From Deltaproteobacteria bacterium (GTDB lineage: Bacteria > Desulfobacterota > Desulfobacteria > Desulfobacterales > UBA11574): a DNA stretch of 9,059 bases. The DNA lies in contig JAFCZV010000099.1 in assembly GCA_019314155.1 (NCBI GenBank), positions 1 to 9,059 of the forward strand, read 5' to 3'. The position numbers were made by a program, and so were the translations under genes. This document shows, piece by piece, positions 1-4,803 of the stretch. Numbering within the stretch: position 1 is the first letter of the stretch; every line of letters begins with the position of its first letter. The notes beneath the pieces are model-generated. The model did not search any database. It was not told where the DNA came from and saw nothing but the letters and a program-made list of their open reading frames with translations.

Positions 1-377
1 TTTGTAAGAATATTCTGGATTCCCGCTGCTTCAAGCACCGCTCGAACAGCGCCGCCTGCAATAAGACCGGTTCCTTGGGAAGCAGGCTTTAACAAAACAC
101 GTCCGGCACCATACTTTCCGATAACCACATAAGGTATTGTTCCGTCGACTAAGGGGAATTTCACCATGTTTTTCTTAGCTTTTTCAATACCTTTACGGAT
201 CGCTTCGGGCACCTCTCCGGCTTTTCCAAGCCCTTGGCCGACACTCCCTTCGCCATCACCAACCACCACGATTGCACTAAAGCTGAAACGGCGTCCTCCC
301 TTGACAACTTTTGCAACCCGGTTAATGTAAACGACCTTATCGATTAATTGATTTTCGCCTTTATCCTGTTTGAACAA
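1..377 (-). CDS. rpsE: 30S ribosomal protein S5, N-terminal 125 residues (cut by window edge)
   Basis: S5 is a small-subunit protein near the decoding centre and mRNA entry that contributes to translational fidelity. Translation from a TTG codon at 377-375 gives a typical S5 N-terminus: an LIDKVVYINRVAKVVKGGRR stretch at about residues 11-30 and FSFSAIVVVGDG at 31-42, which belong to the dsRBD-like domain. KYGAGRVLLKPAS (88-100) and GTGLIAGGAVRAVLE (102-116) lead into the C-terminal domain. The TTG is chosen because an AAAGGAGG site lies 7 nt upstream and the frame is closed by a TGA at 407-405 with no ATG between. About 40 residues are expected beyond position 1. The 105-nt gap to rplR is longer than usual for this junction. 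Identity is certain; the start is very likely. Confidence 0.96.
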   Translation of the reverse strand, partial: MFKQDKGENQLIDKVVYINRVAKVVKGGRRFSFSAIVVVGDGEGSVGQGLGKAGEVPEAIRKGIEKAKKNMVKFPLVDGTIPYVVIGKYGAGRVLLKPASQGTGLIAGGAVRAVLEAAGIQNILT

Positions 378-384
378 AAATCTG

Positions 385-392
385 CCTCCTTT
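385..392 (-). promoter_or_regulatory. Strong ribosome-binding site fixing the TTG start of rpsE
   Basis: On the minus strand this reads AAAGGAGG, a near-complete match to the 16S rRNA tail, with 7 nt before the TTG at 377. It is the main reason for choosing a TTG start for S5. Confidence 0.85.
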
Positions 393-424
393 ACCGTGAA
401 TGACTCAAATTAAGATTTTACCCT

Positions 425-453
425 GTCACAATAATTTGCTTAATCTTTGTGAC
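425..453 (-). other. Small hairpin in the rplR-rpsE gap
   Basis: GTCACAA (425-431) pairs with TTGTGAC (447-453) around a 15-nt loop. The 7-bp stem is followed by neither a U-run nor a recognisable promoter. It may be a minor mRNA structure or chance. The rest of the 105-nt gap (378-482) is AT-rich, and nothing else was recognised in it apart from the rpsE ribosome-binding site. Confidence 0.3.
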
Positions 454-482
454 CTGCAATTAAATTTTAATATGTCAAACCC

Positions 483-851
483 TTAAAAATCCAGACCTGC
501 CTCACGTGCACTCTCAGAAACAGCTTTAACCCGTCCATGATATAAAAAACCATTTCGGTCAAAAACAACTTGACGTAGACCCTTTTTGGTAGCCCTTTCT
601 CCCAAGAGTTTCCCAACAAAACCTGCCACAGCAATTTTGTTTTCAAATACAGGCTGTTCCTTTACGGATTTATCCATACTTGACGCTGTCACCAGAGTTT
701 GTCCATGGATGTCATCAATGACCTGGGCGTAAATATGCTTCGCGCTTCGGAAGACACTCAGTCTCGGCCGTTCCGGTGTGCCGACAAGATTCTTTCTGAT
801 TCTCTTTTTTCTCGTTAAACGTGCTCTTTTTTTTGGATTCAAAGATCCCAT
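483..851 (-). CDS. rplR: 50S ribosomal protein L18
   Basis: L18 binds 5S rRNA, together with L5, and anchors it in the central protuberance of the large subunit. The 122-residue product is normal for the family. It has the basic N-terminal tail (KKRARLTRKKRIRKNL), then GTPERPRLSVFRSAKHIYAQVIDD in the body, and ends in the family signature FDRNGFLYHGRVKAVSESAREAGLDF (about 97-122). The ATG at 851 lies 11 nt after the rplF stop. The only ribosome-binding match is a short AAGG that overlaps the rplF TAA, so translation is probably coupled to rplF. The position between rplF and rpsE is the standard spc order. Confidence 0.98.
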   Translation of the reverse strand: MGSLNPKKRARLTRKKRIRKNLVGTPERPRLSVFRSAKHIYAQVIDDIHGQTLVTASSMDKSVKEQPVFENKIAVAGFVGKLLGERATKKGLRQVVFDRNGFLYHGRVKAVSESAREAGLDF

Positions 852-862
852 ATTCTATAACC

Positions 863-1408
863 TTATAATGCTTTAGTTCCTGCCTTTCCGGCTTTTCGCT
901 GAATATACTCTTCGGCATATTTTATTCCCTTTCCCTTATAGGGTTCGGGAGGCCTCAATCTCCGAATAGATGCAGCGGTATGACCCAACAGCTCTTTATC
1001 GATACCAGTGAGTTTTATAACATTTTTTTTGTCAATGGATGCTGAGATGCCTTCGGGAAGATCGAATTTAATCGGATGTGAAAATCCGAGATTAAATTCG
1101 ATATGATTGCCACTCAGGGTAGCTCGATAGCCGATACCGTGTATTTCCAGTACCCTTTCAAATCCTTGGCTCACGCCGATAACCATGTTAGCCACCAGAC
1201 TGCGGGTCAGTCCGCGAAAAGCCTGACTGTTCCTGTCATCGTTAATAATATTCACACGGATCATCCTGTCTTCGATCTTTAGATCCACTGCAGGATGGAC
1301 GGTTCTTTTTAGAGTGCCCTTTTCACCCTGGACAGTAATTACTCTGTCTTTATAGGTGATCTTCGTCTTTTCAGGTATGGGTATGGGTGTTTTACCTACT
1401 CTGGACAT
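863..1408 (-). CDS. rplF: 50S ribosomal protein L6
   Basis: L6 binds 23S rRNA near the sarcin-ricin loop and the factor-binding site. The product is 181 residues, close to the usual 175-180. It opens with the typical SRVGKTPIPIP and shows the two repeated L6 domains. The C-terminal signature RPPEPYKGKGIKYAEE lies at about residues 152-167, followed by a basic tail. The ATG at 1408 has an AAGGAG site (1420-1415) spaced 6 nt, which supports this start. It lies 13 nt downstream of the rpsH stop. Nothing looks damaged or unusual. Confidence 0.98.
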   Translation of the reverse strand: MSRVGKTPIPIPEKTKITYKDRVITVQGEKGTLKRTVHPAVDLKIEDRMIRVNIINDDRNSQAFRGLTRSLVANMVIGVSQGFERVLEIHGIGYRATLSGNHIEFNLGFSHPIKFDLPEGISASIDKKNVIKLTGIDKELLGHTAASIRRLRPPEPYKGKGIKYAEEYIQRKAGKAGTKAL

Positions 1409-1421
1409 TCATTACTCCTTT

Positions 1422-1820
1422 TTACCAAATATTGCAGAGAATCTCTCCACCTACATCTGCAGCCCTGGCTTTTTTATCCGTCATTATCCCTTTTGATGTC
1501 GATAAAATAGCAATCCCCGTACCGTTCAGAACCGACTCTATATCCTTACTTTTGGAATAAACACGCCGACTCGGCTTACTTACACGGGTAAGACCAAAAA
1601 TCGCGTGGGTGTCTCTCTTGTCATACTTAAGATAAATACGCAATATGCCCTGCTTCTTATCTTTGATGAATTTATAATTTCTGATAAACCCTTCATCTTT
1701 TAATACTCTGGCCAATTCAATTTTTATTTTTGCCCCTGGAATATCGACGCTGTTGAATTTTGCCTTTCCTGCGTTCCGAATTCGGGTCAGCAGGTCCGCA
1801 ATTGGATCACTCATTGCCAT
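1422..1820 (-). CDS. rpsH: 30S ribosomal protein S8
   Basis: S8 is a primary 16S rRNA-binding protein of the central domain. In E. coli it also represses its own operon by binding mRNA at the rplX-rplE junction. The product has 132 residues. The N-terminus SDPIADLLTRIRNA (4-17) and the C-terminal RNA-binding motif with STSKG (about 107-111) ending GGEILCNIW are diagnostic. Two ATGs are close together (1820 and 1814). The first is preferred because a GGAG site ends 6 nt before it; the second would have a 12-nt spacing. An 85-nt AT-rich gap (1821-1905) separates it from rpsN, and apart from this ribosome-binding site nothing was recognised in it. Confidence 0.97.
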   Translation of the reverse strand: MAMSDPIADLLTRIRNAGKAKFNSVDIPGAKIKIELARVLKDEGFIRNYKFIKDKKQGILRIYLKYDKRDTHAIFGLTRVSKPSRRVYSKSKDIESVLNGTGIAILSTSKGIMTDKKARAADVGGEILCNIW

Positions 1821-1905
1821 AATCTTCTCCGCTATTTAATTTAACACTTTGAAAAATCTTTACAACTTATTGATACAGTTTCTTTTTATAATAAATCTCG
1901 ATCGA

Positions 1906-2091
1906 CTACCAGCTAGATTTCGTGACACCGGGAAGCTTACCTTGGGAAGCAAGGTTCCGGAAACAAATACGACAAATTCCAAATTTCCTTAAAAAACCTC
2001 TGGGCCTCCCGCAAATGGGACAGCGGTTGTATTGTCTCACTTTGAACTTGGGTTTTCGCATTGCTTTAATTTTAAGCGATTTTTTTGCCAA
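1906..2091 (-). CDS. rpsN: 30S ribosomal protein S14, short zinc-binding type
   Basis: S14 is a late-assembling protein of the 30S head. The 61-residue product belongs to the short, zinc-binding (C+) class, not the roughly 100-residue zinc-free type of E. coli. Cysteines at 24, 27, 40 and 43 form two CxxC pairs, and the family ending GKLPGVTKSSW is intact. The start is a TTG (2091-2089) followed by AKKSLKIKA; a run of six G ends 5 nt upstream and makes a good ribosome-binding site. The gene is normally a few nt behind rplE. Here 240 nt intervene, filled largely by repeats. A palindrome at 2108-2146 ends just before the ribosome-binding site and could affect its access. Confidence 0.97.
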   Translation of the reverse strand: MAKKSLKIKAMRKPKFKVRQYNRCPICGRPRGFLRKFGICRICFRNLASQGKLPGVTKSSW

Positions 2092-2096
2092 ATCTT

Positions 2097-2105
2097 CCCC
2101 CCTTT
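2097..2105 (-). promoter_or_regulatory. G-rich ribosome-binding site supporting the TTG start of rpsN
   Basis: On the minus strand this reads AAAGGGGGG and ends 5 nt before the TTG. No ATG is available in frame before codon 11, which would remove conserved N-terminal residues, so TTG is the credible start. Confidence 0.75.
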
Positions 2106-2107
2106 AA

Positions 2108-2146
2108 GTTGAAGATTGAACGCTTGTCATAGCGTCAATCTTCGAC
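2108..2146 (-). repeat. 39-nt palindrome next to the rpsN ribosome-binding site
   Basis: GAAGATTGA (2111-2119) pairs with TCAATCTTC (2135-2143). After one bulged A, CGC (2121-2123) pairs with GCG (2132-2134), leaving an 8-nt loop. Two further outer pairs (2108-2109 with 2145-2146) form after one mismatch. On the transcript the stem ends 2-3 nt before the G-rich rpsN ribosome-binding site. No U-run follows, so it is not a typical terminator. It could be part of the neighbouring repeat insertion, an RNA-stabilising stem or a translational control element. Confidence 0.7.
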
Positions 2147-2160
2147 ACACATCCTTTATT

Positions 2161-2337
2161 CTTGACAGCTTCGCAAAAAGTCTTTTGTGAGCGACATCGA
2201 GCAATTTTGGATAAAGATTCATGATGAGTCTGGCGTTAAAAATTGCAAGCTGTTTGAGGGCGTTAGCCCGAGTTCTTGCAATTTAGCCAGACGAGTCATG
2301 AATCCCAAAATTGCTTGCGGAGCGAACAAAATCACGT
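2161..2337. mobile_element. Long imperfect inverted repeat, MITE-like or large palindromic element, between rplE and rpsN
   Basis: Two arms fold onto each other in segments. TTTTG (2183-2187) pairs with CAAAA (2327-2331), and AGCAATTTTGG (2200-2210) with CCAAAATTGCT (2305-2315). GATTCATGA (2216-2224) pairs with TCATGAATC (2296-2304), and GTCTGGC (2228-2234) with GCCAGAC (2286-2292). AAATTGCAAG (2240-2249) pairs with CTTGCAATTT (2275-2284), and GGGC with GCCC around a GTTA loop (2262-2265). About 46 base pairs over 149 nt is far beyond chance. There is no transposase, so if mobile it would be moved in trans. The ends are approximate and no clear target duplication was found. One end coincides with the rplE stop codon. 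Confidence 0.75.
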
Positions 2338-2859
2338 ACCCAATAGTCGCAGGAGTTCTTTTCCTTCTTCATCGGTATTTGCAGTCGTAACGATGGATAT
2401 GTTAAGACCTTTAATTTTATCAATTTTATCGTAATCGATTTCAGGAAATATAATCTGTTCTTTAATCCCAAGGCTATAATTGCCGTGACCATCAAGGGCA
2501 TTCCCCGATAGACCTCTAAAGTCACGAACACGAGGCAATGCGATATTTACCAATTTATAATAAAAATCATACATGCGCTTACGGCGAAGGGTAACCATGC
2601 ACCCAATGGGCATTCCTTCCCTCAGCTTAAACGCTGCGATGGATTTCTTGGCACGGGTAACCACCGGATGCTGGCCTGCAATTATTTTAAGCTCCTCTGC
2701 TGCTGAATCAAGGAGTTTAATATTATGAATCGCTTCGCCAAGCCCCATATTTAATACCACCTTGTCAAGTTTTGGAACCTGCATGATGTTCTTGTACTTA
2801 AAGGTTTCGAAGAGTCTGGGGACAACTTCTTTATAATAATATTTTTTCAACTGTGACAT
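2332..2859 (-). CDS. rplE: 50S ribosomal protein L5, C-terminus slightly shortened
   Basis: L5 binds 5S rRNA in the central protuberance and contacts the P-site tRNA elbow. The 175-residue product aligns from the first residue with E. coli L5 (179 residues). It includes LNMGLGEAI, REGMPIGCMVTLRRKRM, PRVRDFRGLS, GNYSLGIKEQIIFPEIDYDKI and TDEEGKELLRLL. The ATG at 2859 has a GGAGG site spaced 6 nt. The protein ends LLRLLGT, where the family normally continues with a short MPFR- or FPFRK-like tail. The final Thr and TGA stop lie at the edge of the inverted repeat at 2161-2337. The simplest reading is that a repeat insertion replaced the last codons. The core fold is intact and the gene is presumably functional. 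Spacing to rplX is 22 nt. Confidence 0.97.
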   Translation of the reverse strand: MSQLKKYYYKEVVPRLFETFKYKNIMQVPKLDKVVLNMGLGEAIHNIKLLDSAAEELKIIAGQHPVVTRAKKSIAAFKLREGMPIGCMVTLRRKRMYDFYYKLVNIALPRVRDFRGLSGNALDGHGNYSLGIKEQIIFPEIDYDKIDKIKGLNISIVTTANTDEEGKELLRLLGT

Positions 2860-2881
2860 TCAATTCCTCCGGAACGCGATC

Positions 2882-3211
2882 CTAAGAATCCATGATCTCG
2901 TTGCATTTCCTGCAGACACGAATTTTTTTTCCATCCTCAAGACGCTTCATTTTTATACGAACAGGGGTAACACACTTATTGCACAGCAACATAACGTTGG
3001 ACCGATGGATTGGAGCCTCGGTCTCAATAATTCCGCCCTGTCTGTGCTTTGCGCTGGCTCTGGTGTGTTTTTTTACCATGTTGATATTTTCAACGATAAT
3101 TCGGCTGCTCTTTCTTTTTATACCCAGAACTTTCCCGACTTTACCTTTATCTTTACCGGCAACAACTTTGACTTTGTCGTCTTTTTTTATATGACATTTA
3201 TTATTTAACAT
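2882..3211 (-). CDS. rplX: 50S ribosomal protein L24 with C-terminal four-cysteine ribbon
   Basis: L24 is an early assembly-initiator protein of the 50S subunit that binds the 5' end of 23S rRNA near the exit tunnel. The 109-residue product carries the KOW motif at about residues 10-40 (KKDDKVKVVAGKDKGKVGKV), then the ENINMVKKHTR and GGIIETEAPIH blocks. Cysteines at 77, 80, 100 and 103 form two CxxC pairs, as in many non-enteric L24 proteins, and probably bind zinc or are its remnant. The ATG at 3211 has a GGAG site spaced 9 nt. It lies 34 nt after rplN and 22 nt before rplE. In E. coli the rplX-rplE junction is the S8 repressor site; no equivalent fold was recognised here. Confidence 0.98.
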   Translation of the reverse strand: MLNNKCHIKKDDKVKVVAGKDKGKVGKVLGIKRKSSRIIVENINMVKKHTRASAKHRQGGIIETEAPIHRSNVMLLCNKCVTPVRIKMKRLEDGKKIRVCRKCNEIMDS

Positions 3212-3245
3212 GAATCAACTCTCCACAGGATGTAAAATCGCCGGG

Positions 3246-3614
3246 CTATAACACCTCTGGAGCCAACGATATAATTTTCATAAATCTTTTGGCTCGAAGT
3301 TCTCTGGCCACCGGACCAAATATACGGGTCCCGATAGGTTCCCTGTTTTGTGTAATTAAAACCGCTGAATTATCATCGAATCGTATGAAGGATCCATCCG
3401 GTCTTCGGATTTCCTTTTTCGTCCGAACTACAACAGCCTTGAGTATATCGCCTTTTTTGACCTTGGTATTCGGTATCGCTTCTTTAATAGATACGACGAT
3501 GATGTCGCCAATACTTGCATATCGCCTTCGGGAACCGCCAAGAACTTTTATGCAATACAGCACCTTGGCGCCTGAATTGTCTGCCACGGTTAATCGTGTC
3601 TCCGCCTGAATCAT
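3246..3614 (-). CDS. rplN: 50S ribosomal protein L14
   Basis: L14 sits at the subunit interface, forms bridges with the 30S subunit and contacts L19. The 122-residue product matches the family length exactly. It has the expected blocks IQAETRLTVADNSGAK (2-17), GGSRRRYASIGDIIVVSIKEA, VVVRTKKEIRRPDGSFIRFDDN and GPVARELRAKRFMKIISLAPEVL. The ATG at 3614 has an AAGGA site about 11 nt upstream. This is the first gene of the spc block. The 167-nt gap before it contains a stem-loop at 3643-3697 and a weak promoter candidate, so independent transcription or control from this point is possible but unproven. Confidence 0.98.
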   Translation of the reverse strand: MIQAETRLTVADNSGAKVLYCIKVLGGSRRRYASIGDIIVVSIKEAIPNTKVKKGDILKAVVVRTKKEIRRPDGSFIRFDDNSAVLITQNREPIGTRIFGPVARELRAKRFMKIISLAPEVL

Positions 3615-3642
3615 CTTTTAAACTTTCCTTGTATATGACGAC

Positions 3643-3697
3643 TTCCGAAATAAATCGGACCCCTCACGTCTTTGGCTTTAAAGGTCTATTTTCGGAA
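3643..3697 (-). promoter_or_regulatory. Two-part stem-loop upstream of rplN with a competing small hairpin
   Basis: On the transcript, TTCCGAAA (3697-3690) pairs with TTTCGGAA (3650-3643). After an asymmetric internal loop, GACC (3686-3683) pairs with GGTC (3661-3658), closing a 21-nt loop. A mutually exclusive hairpin, TCCGA/TCGGA (3659-3655 with 3648-3644) around 6 nt, uses the same 3' arm. The structure ends about 29 nt before the rplN ATG. The alternative folds hint at a leader-type control element, but this cannot be shown from one sequence. Confidence 0.4.
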
Positions 3698-3713
3698 TAT
3701 CTAACAGACACTT

Positions 3714-3744
3714 ATTATTAAAACCTAAAATGAAACATTGACAA
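3714..3744 (-). promoter_or_regulatory. Weak candidate promoter at the S10/spc boundary
   Basis: On the minus strand, TTGTCA (3744-3739, five of six matches to the -35 consensus) precedes AATAAT (3719-3714, five of six matches to the -10) by 19 nt, a longer spacer than ideal. An alternative -10, TAATAA at 18 nt, matches less well. E. coli has its spc promoter in this same rpsQ-rplN gap, which is the main support. The AT-rich context makes chance matches likely. Confidence 0.3.
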
Positions 3745-3769
3745 AAAGCTGGATTTTCGCCTTTTTGCC
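3740..3769 (-). other. A/U-rich hairpin just after rpsQ
   Basis: On the transcript, GGCAAAAAG (3769-3761) pairs with CTTTTTGTC (3748-3740), including one G-U pair, around a 12-nt loop. It begins 12 nt past the rpsQ stop. The stem is GC-poor and no further U-run follows, so it is not a convincing terminator. It overlaps the -35 of the candidate promoter. Confidence 0.35.
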
Positions 3770-3781
3770 CCCTGATAACAA

Positions 3782-4039
3782 TCAAACAGCTTTTTCGACG
3801 ACATCGCTTATGCGCCACCGTTTGGTTTTACTCAGCGGTTTTGACTGAGTTATCAAAACTTTATCTCCGGCTCGGCAAGCATTGTTTTCATCATGAACGG
3901 CGAACTTGGAACGCCTCCTGATATATTTCTTATAAAATTTGTGTTTAACGAGCCGCTCAACCATTACGATGACGGTCTTGTCCATCTTGTCGCTGACTAC
4001 TGTCCCGATTATTTGTCTTTTTATTAACTTTTTTTTCAT
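3782..4039 (-). CDS. rpsQ: 30S ribosomal protein S17
   Basis: S17 is a primary 16S rRNA-binding protein of the 5' domain with an OB fold. The 85-residue product is a normal length and shows the typical RQIIGTVVSDKMDKTVIVMVERLVKHKFYKKY N-terminal half. HDENNACRAGDKVLITQSKPLSKTKRWRI follows, ending in a short VVEKAV tail. The ATG at 4039 lies 8 nt after the rpmC stop. No good ribosome-binding site is visible and the codons just upstream offer no other start, so translation is probably coupled to rpmC. It is the last gene of the S10 block; the gap that follows is 167 nt. Confidence 0.97.
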   Translation of the reverse strand: MKKKLIKRQIIGTVVSDKMDKTVIVMVERLVKHKFYKKYIRRRSKFAVHDENNACRAGDKVLITQSKPLSKTKRWRISDVVEKAV

Positions 4040-4047
4040 GGCAACAA

Positions 4048-4251
4048 CTATTCTGCCTCTTTACCCAATTCAAGTTGCTTTATTATGGTTTTGACCCTGG
4101 CAATGTCACGCTTGGTCTGCTTCATTTTCTGGGGATTTTCAAGCTGTCCGGTTTCATGCTGAAAGCGCAGATTAAAAAATTCCTGTTTAAGATCATCTGC
4201 TTTTCTCAGCATTTCTTCGGCACTCAGCGCTCTGATCTCGCTCGCTTTCAT
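4048..4251 (-). CDS. rpmC: 50S ribosomal protein L29
   Basis: L29 is a small helical-hairpin protein at the tunnel exit next to L23, where it forms part of the docking platform for nascent-chain factors. The 67-residue product is typical: MKASEIRALSAEEM, a first helix, the FFNLRFQHETGQLENPQKM turn (about 25-43), then KRDIARVKTIIKQLE. Its ATG overlaps the rplP stop by one base (TAATG), so the two genes are translationally coupled. An AGAGGGG stretch about 10 nt upstream can serve as ribosome-binding site. Confidence 0.97.
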   Translation of the reverse strand: MKASEIRALSAEEMLRKADDLKQEFFNLRFQHETGQLENPQKMKQTKRDIARVKTIIKQLELGKEAE

Positions 4252-4664
4252 TACAGATTACCCCTCTCTACGAACCTTGTTTTTACAGAAAGCTTATGTG
4301 AAGCAAGTCGAAATGCTTCTTTTGCCAGTTCTCTGGGAACACCCTCCATCTCATAAAGTACTCTACCGGGCCGAACGACCGCAACCCATCCCTCGGGAGA
4401 TCCCTTTCCTTTTCCCATCCTGACTTCAGCAGGTTTTTTTGTAAAAGGCTTATCAGGAAATATCTTTATCCACATCTTACCGCCTCTTTTGACATGCCGT
4501 GTCATCGCGATACGCGCGGCCTCAATCTGTTTTGAACTGAGTGTACCGCATTCTATTGCCTGCAATCCAAATTCGCCGAAATCGAGATTACACCCTCGAT
4601 ATGCAGTGCCTCTCATTTTGCCTTTTTGCTGTTTTCGAAATTTTACCTTCTTGGGACTAAGCAT
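4251..4664 (-). CDS. rplP: 50S ribosomal protein L16
   Basis: L16 organises the A-site region of the 50S subunit and is needed for late assembly. The 137-residue product begins with the canonical MLSPKKVKFRKQQKGKMRG and ends KLSVKTRFVERGNL. A five-codon longer frame from a TTG at 4679 exists. It is rejected because it adds non-family residues and lies within the ribosome-binding region. GGAG (4677-4674) stands 9 nt before the ATG at 4664. The arginine in VRMGKGKG (residue 82) corresponds to the one hydroxylated in E. coli L16. The upstream gap to rpsC (about 139 nt) is long for this junction and holds a multi-hairpin repeat block that runs up to this ribosome-binding site. Confidence 0.98.
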   Translation of the reverse strand: MLSPKKVKFRKQQKGKMRGTAYRGCNLDFGEFGLQAIECGTLSSKQIEAARIAMTRHVKRGGKMWIKIFPDKPFTKKPAEVRMGKGKGSPEGWVAVVRPGRVLYEMEGVPRELAKEAFRLASHKLSVKTRFVERGNL

Positions 4665-4666
4665 GT

Positions 4667-4677
4667 CCTCTCTCTCC
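4667..4677 (-). promoter_or_regulatory. Purine-rich ribosome-binding site deciding the rplP start
   Basis: The minus strand reads GGAGAGAGAGG, ending 2 nt before ATG 4664, with the first GGAG spaced 9 nt from it. This supports ATG 4664 over the TTG at 4679 and gives the canonical L16 N-terminus. Confidence 0.75.
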
Positions 4678-4798
4678 AATACTTCATCGTTATGTATAAG
4701 TATCCAATCGCTTCGCGATCCTGTAAAACGCCTGCCCGCAACGCCTTCGCTCGCAAGACGGTCGGACGGCCTTGCCGTCTATAATAGGAAGTTCCAAT
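4675..4798. repeat. GC-rich multi-hairpin repeat block between rpsC and rplP, bracketed by TCCAAT direct repeats
   Basis: The block contains several palindromes: ATACTT/AAGTAT (4679-4684 with 4698-4703), ATCGC-TTC-GCGAT (4707-4719) and GACGGC-CTT-GCCGTC (4765-4779). An alternative pairing is GCAAG/CTTGC (4753-4757 with 4771-4775). The hexamer TCCAAT occurs at 4675-4680, 4703-4708 and 4793-4798, so the outer two copies flank the block like a possible target duplication. The composition is richer in GC than the neighbouring gaps. Dense hairpins without a reading frame suggest a dispersed palindromic (REP- or MITE-like) element. An RNA structural role cannot be excluded. Confidence 0.55.
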
Positions 4799-4803
4799 GG
4801 GAG

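Noticed and set aside
473..478. A perfect TTGACA just after rplR as a -35 box for rpsE
   Set aside because: No -10-like hexamer at 16-18 nt spacing.
1821..1905. Regulatory element in the rpsN-rpsH gap
   Set aside because: AT-rich sequence with no convincing hairpin or promoter pair beyond the rpsH ribosome-binding site.
2187..2390. A plus-strand reading frame of 67 codons across the rplE-rpsN inverted repeat
   Set aside because: It runs through the palindrome and into rplE on the opposite strand, with no ribosome-binding site or recognisable domain; an open frame can arise by chance in such a repeat.
2850..2910. S8 repressor-binding site at the rplX-rplE junction
   Set aside because: No fold resembling the E. 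coli S8 site could be recognised around the junction; absence by eye is not proof.
3289..3609. Plus-strand 106-codon frame opposite rplN
   Set aside because: Fully covered by L14 on the other strand; no sensible protein features.
3740..3769. Rho-independent terminator after rpsQ
   Set aside because: The stem is mostly A-U pairs and is not followed by a U-tract, so it does not fit an intrinsic terminator.
4665..4679. TTG at 4679 as the rplP start
   Set aside because: It adds five non-family residues and overlaps the ribosome-binding site of the canonical ATG at 4664.
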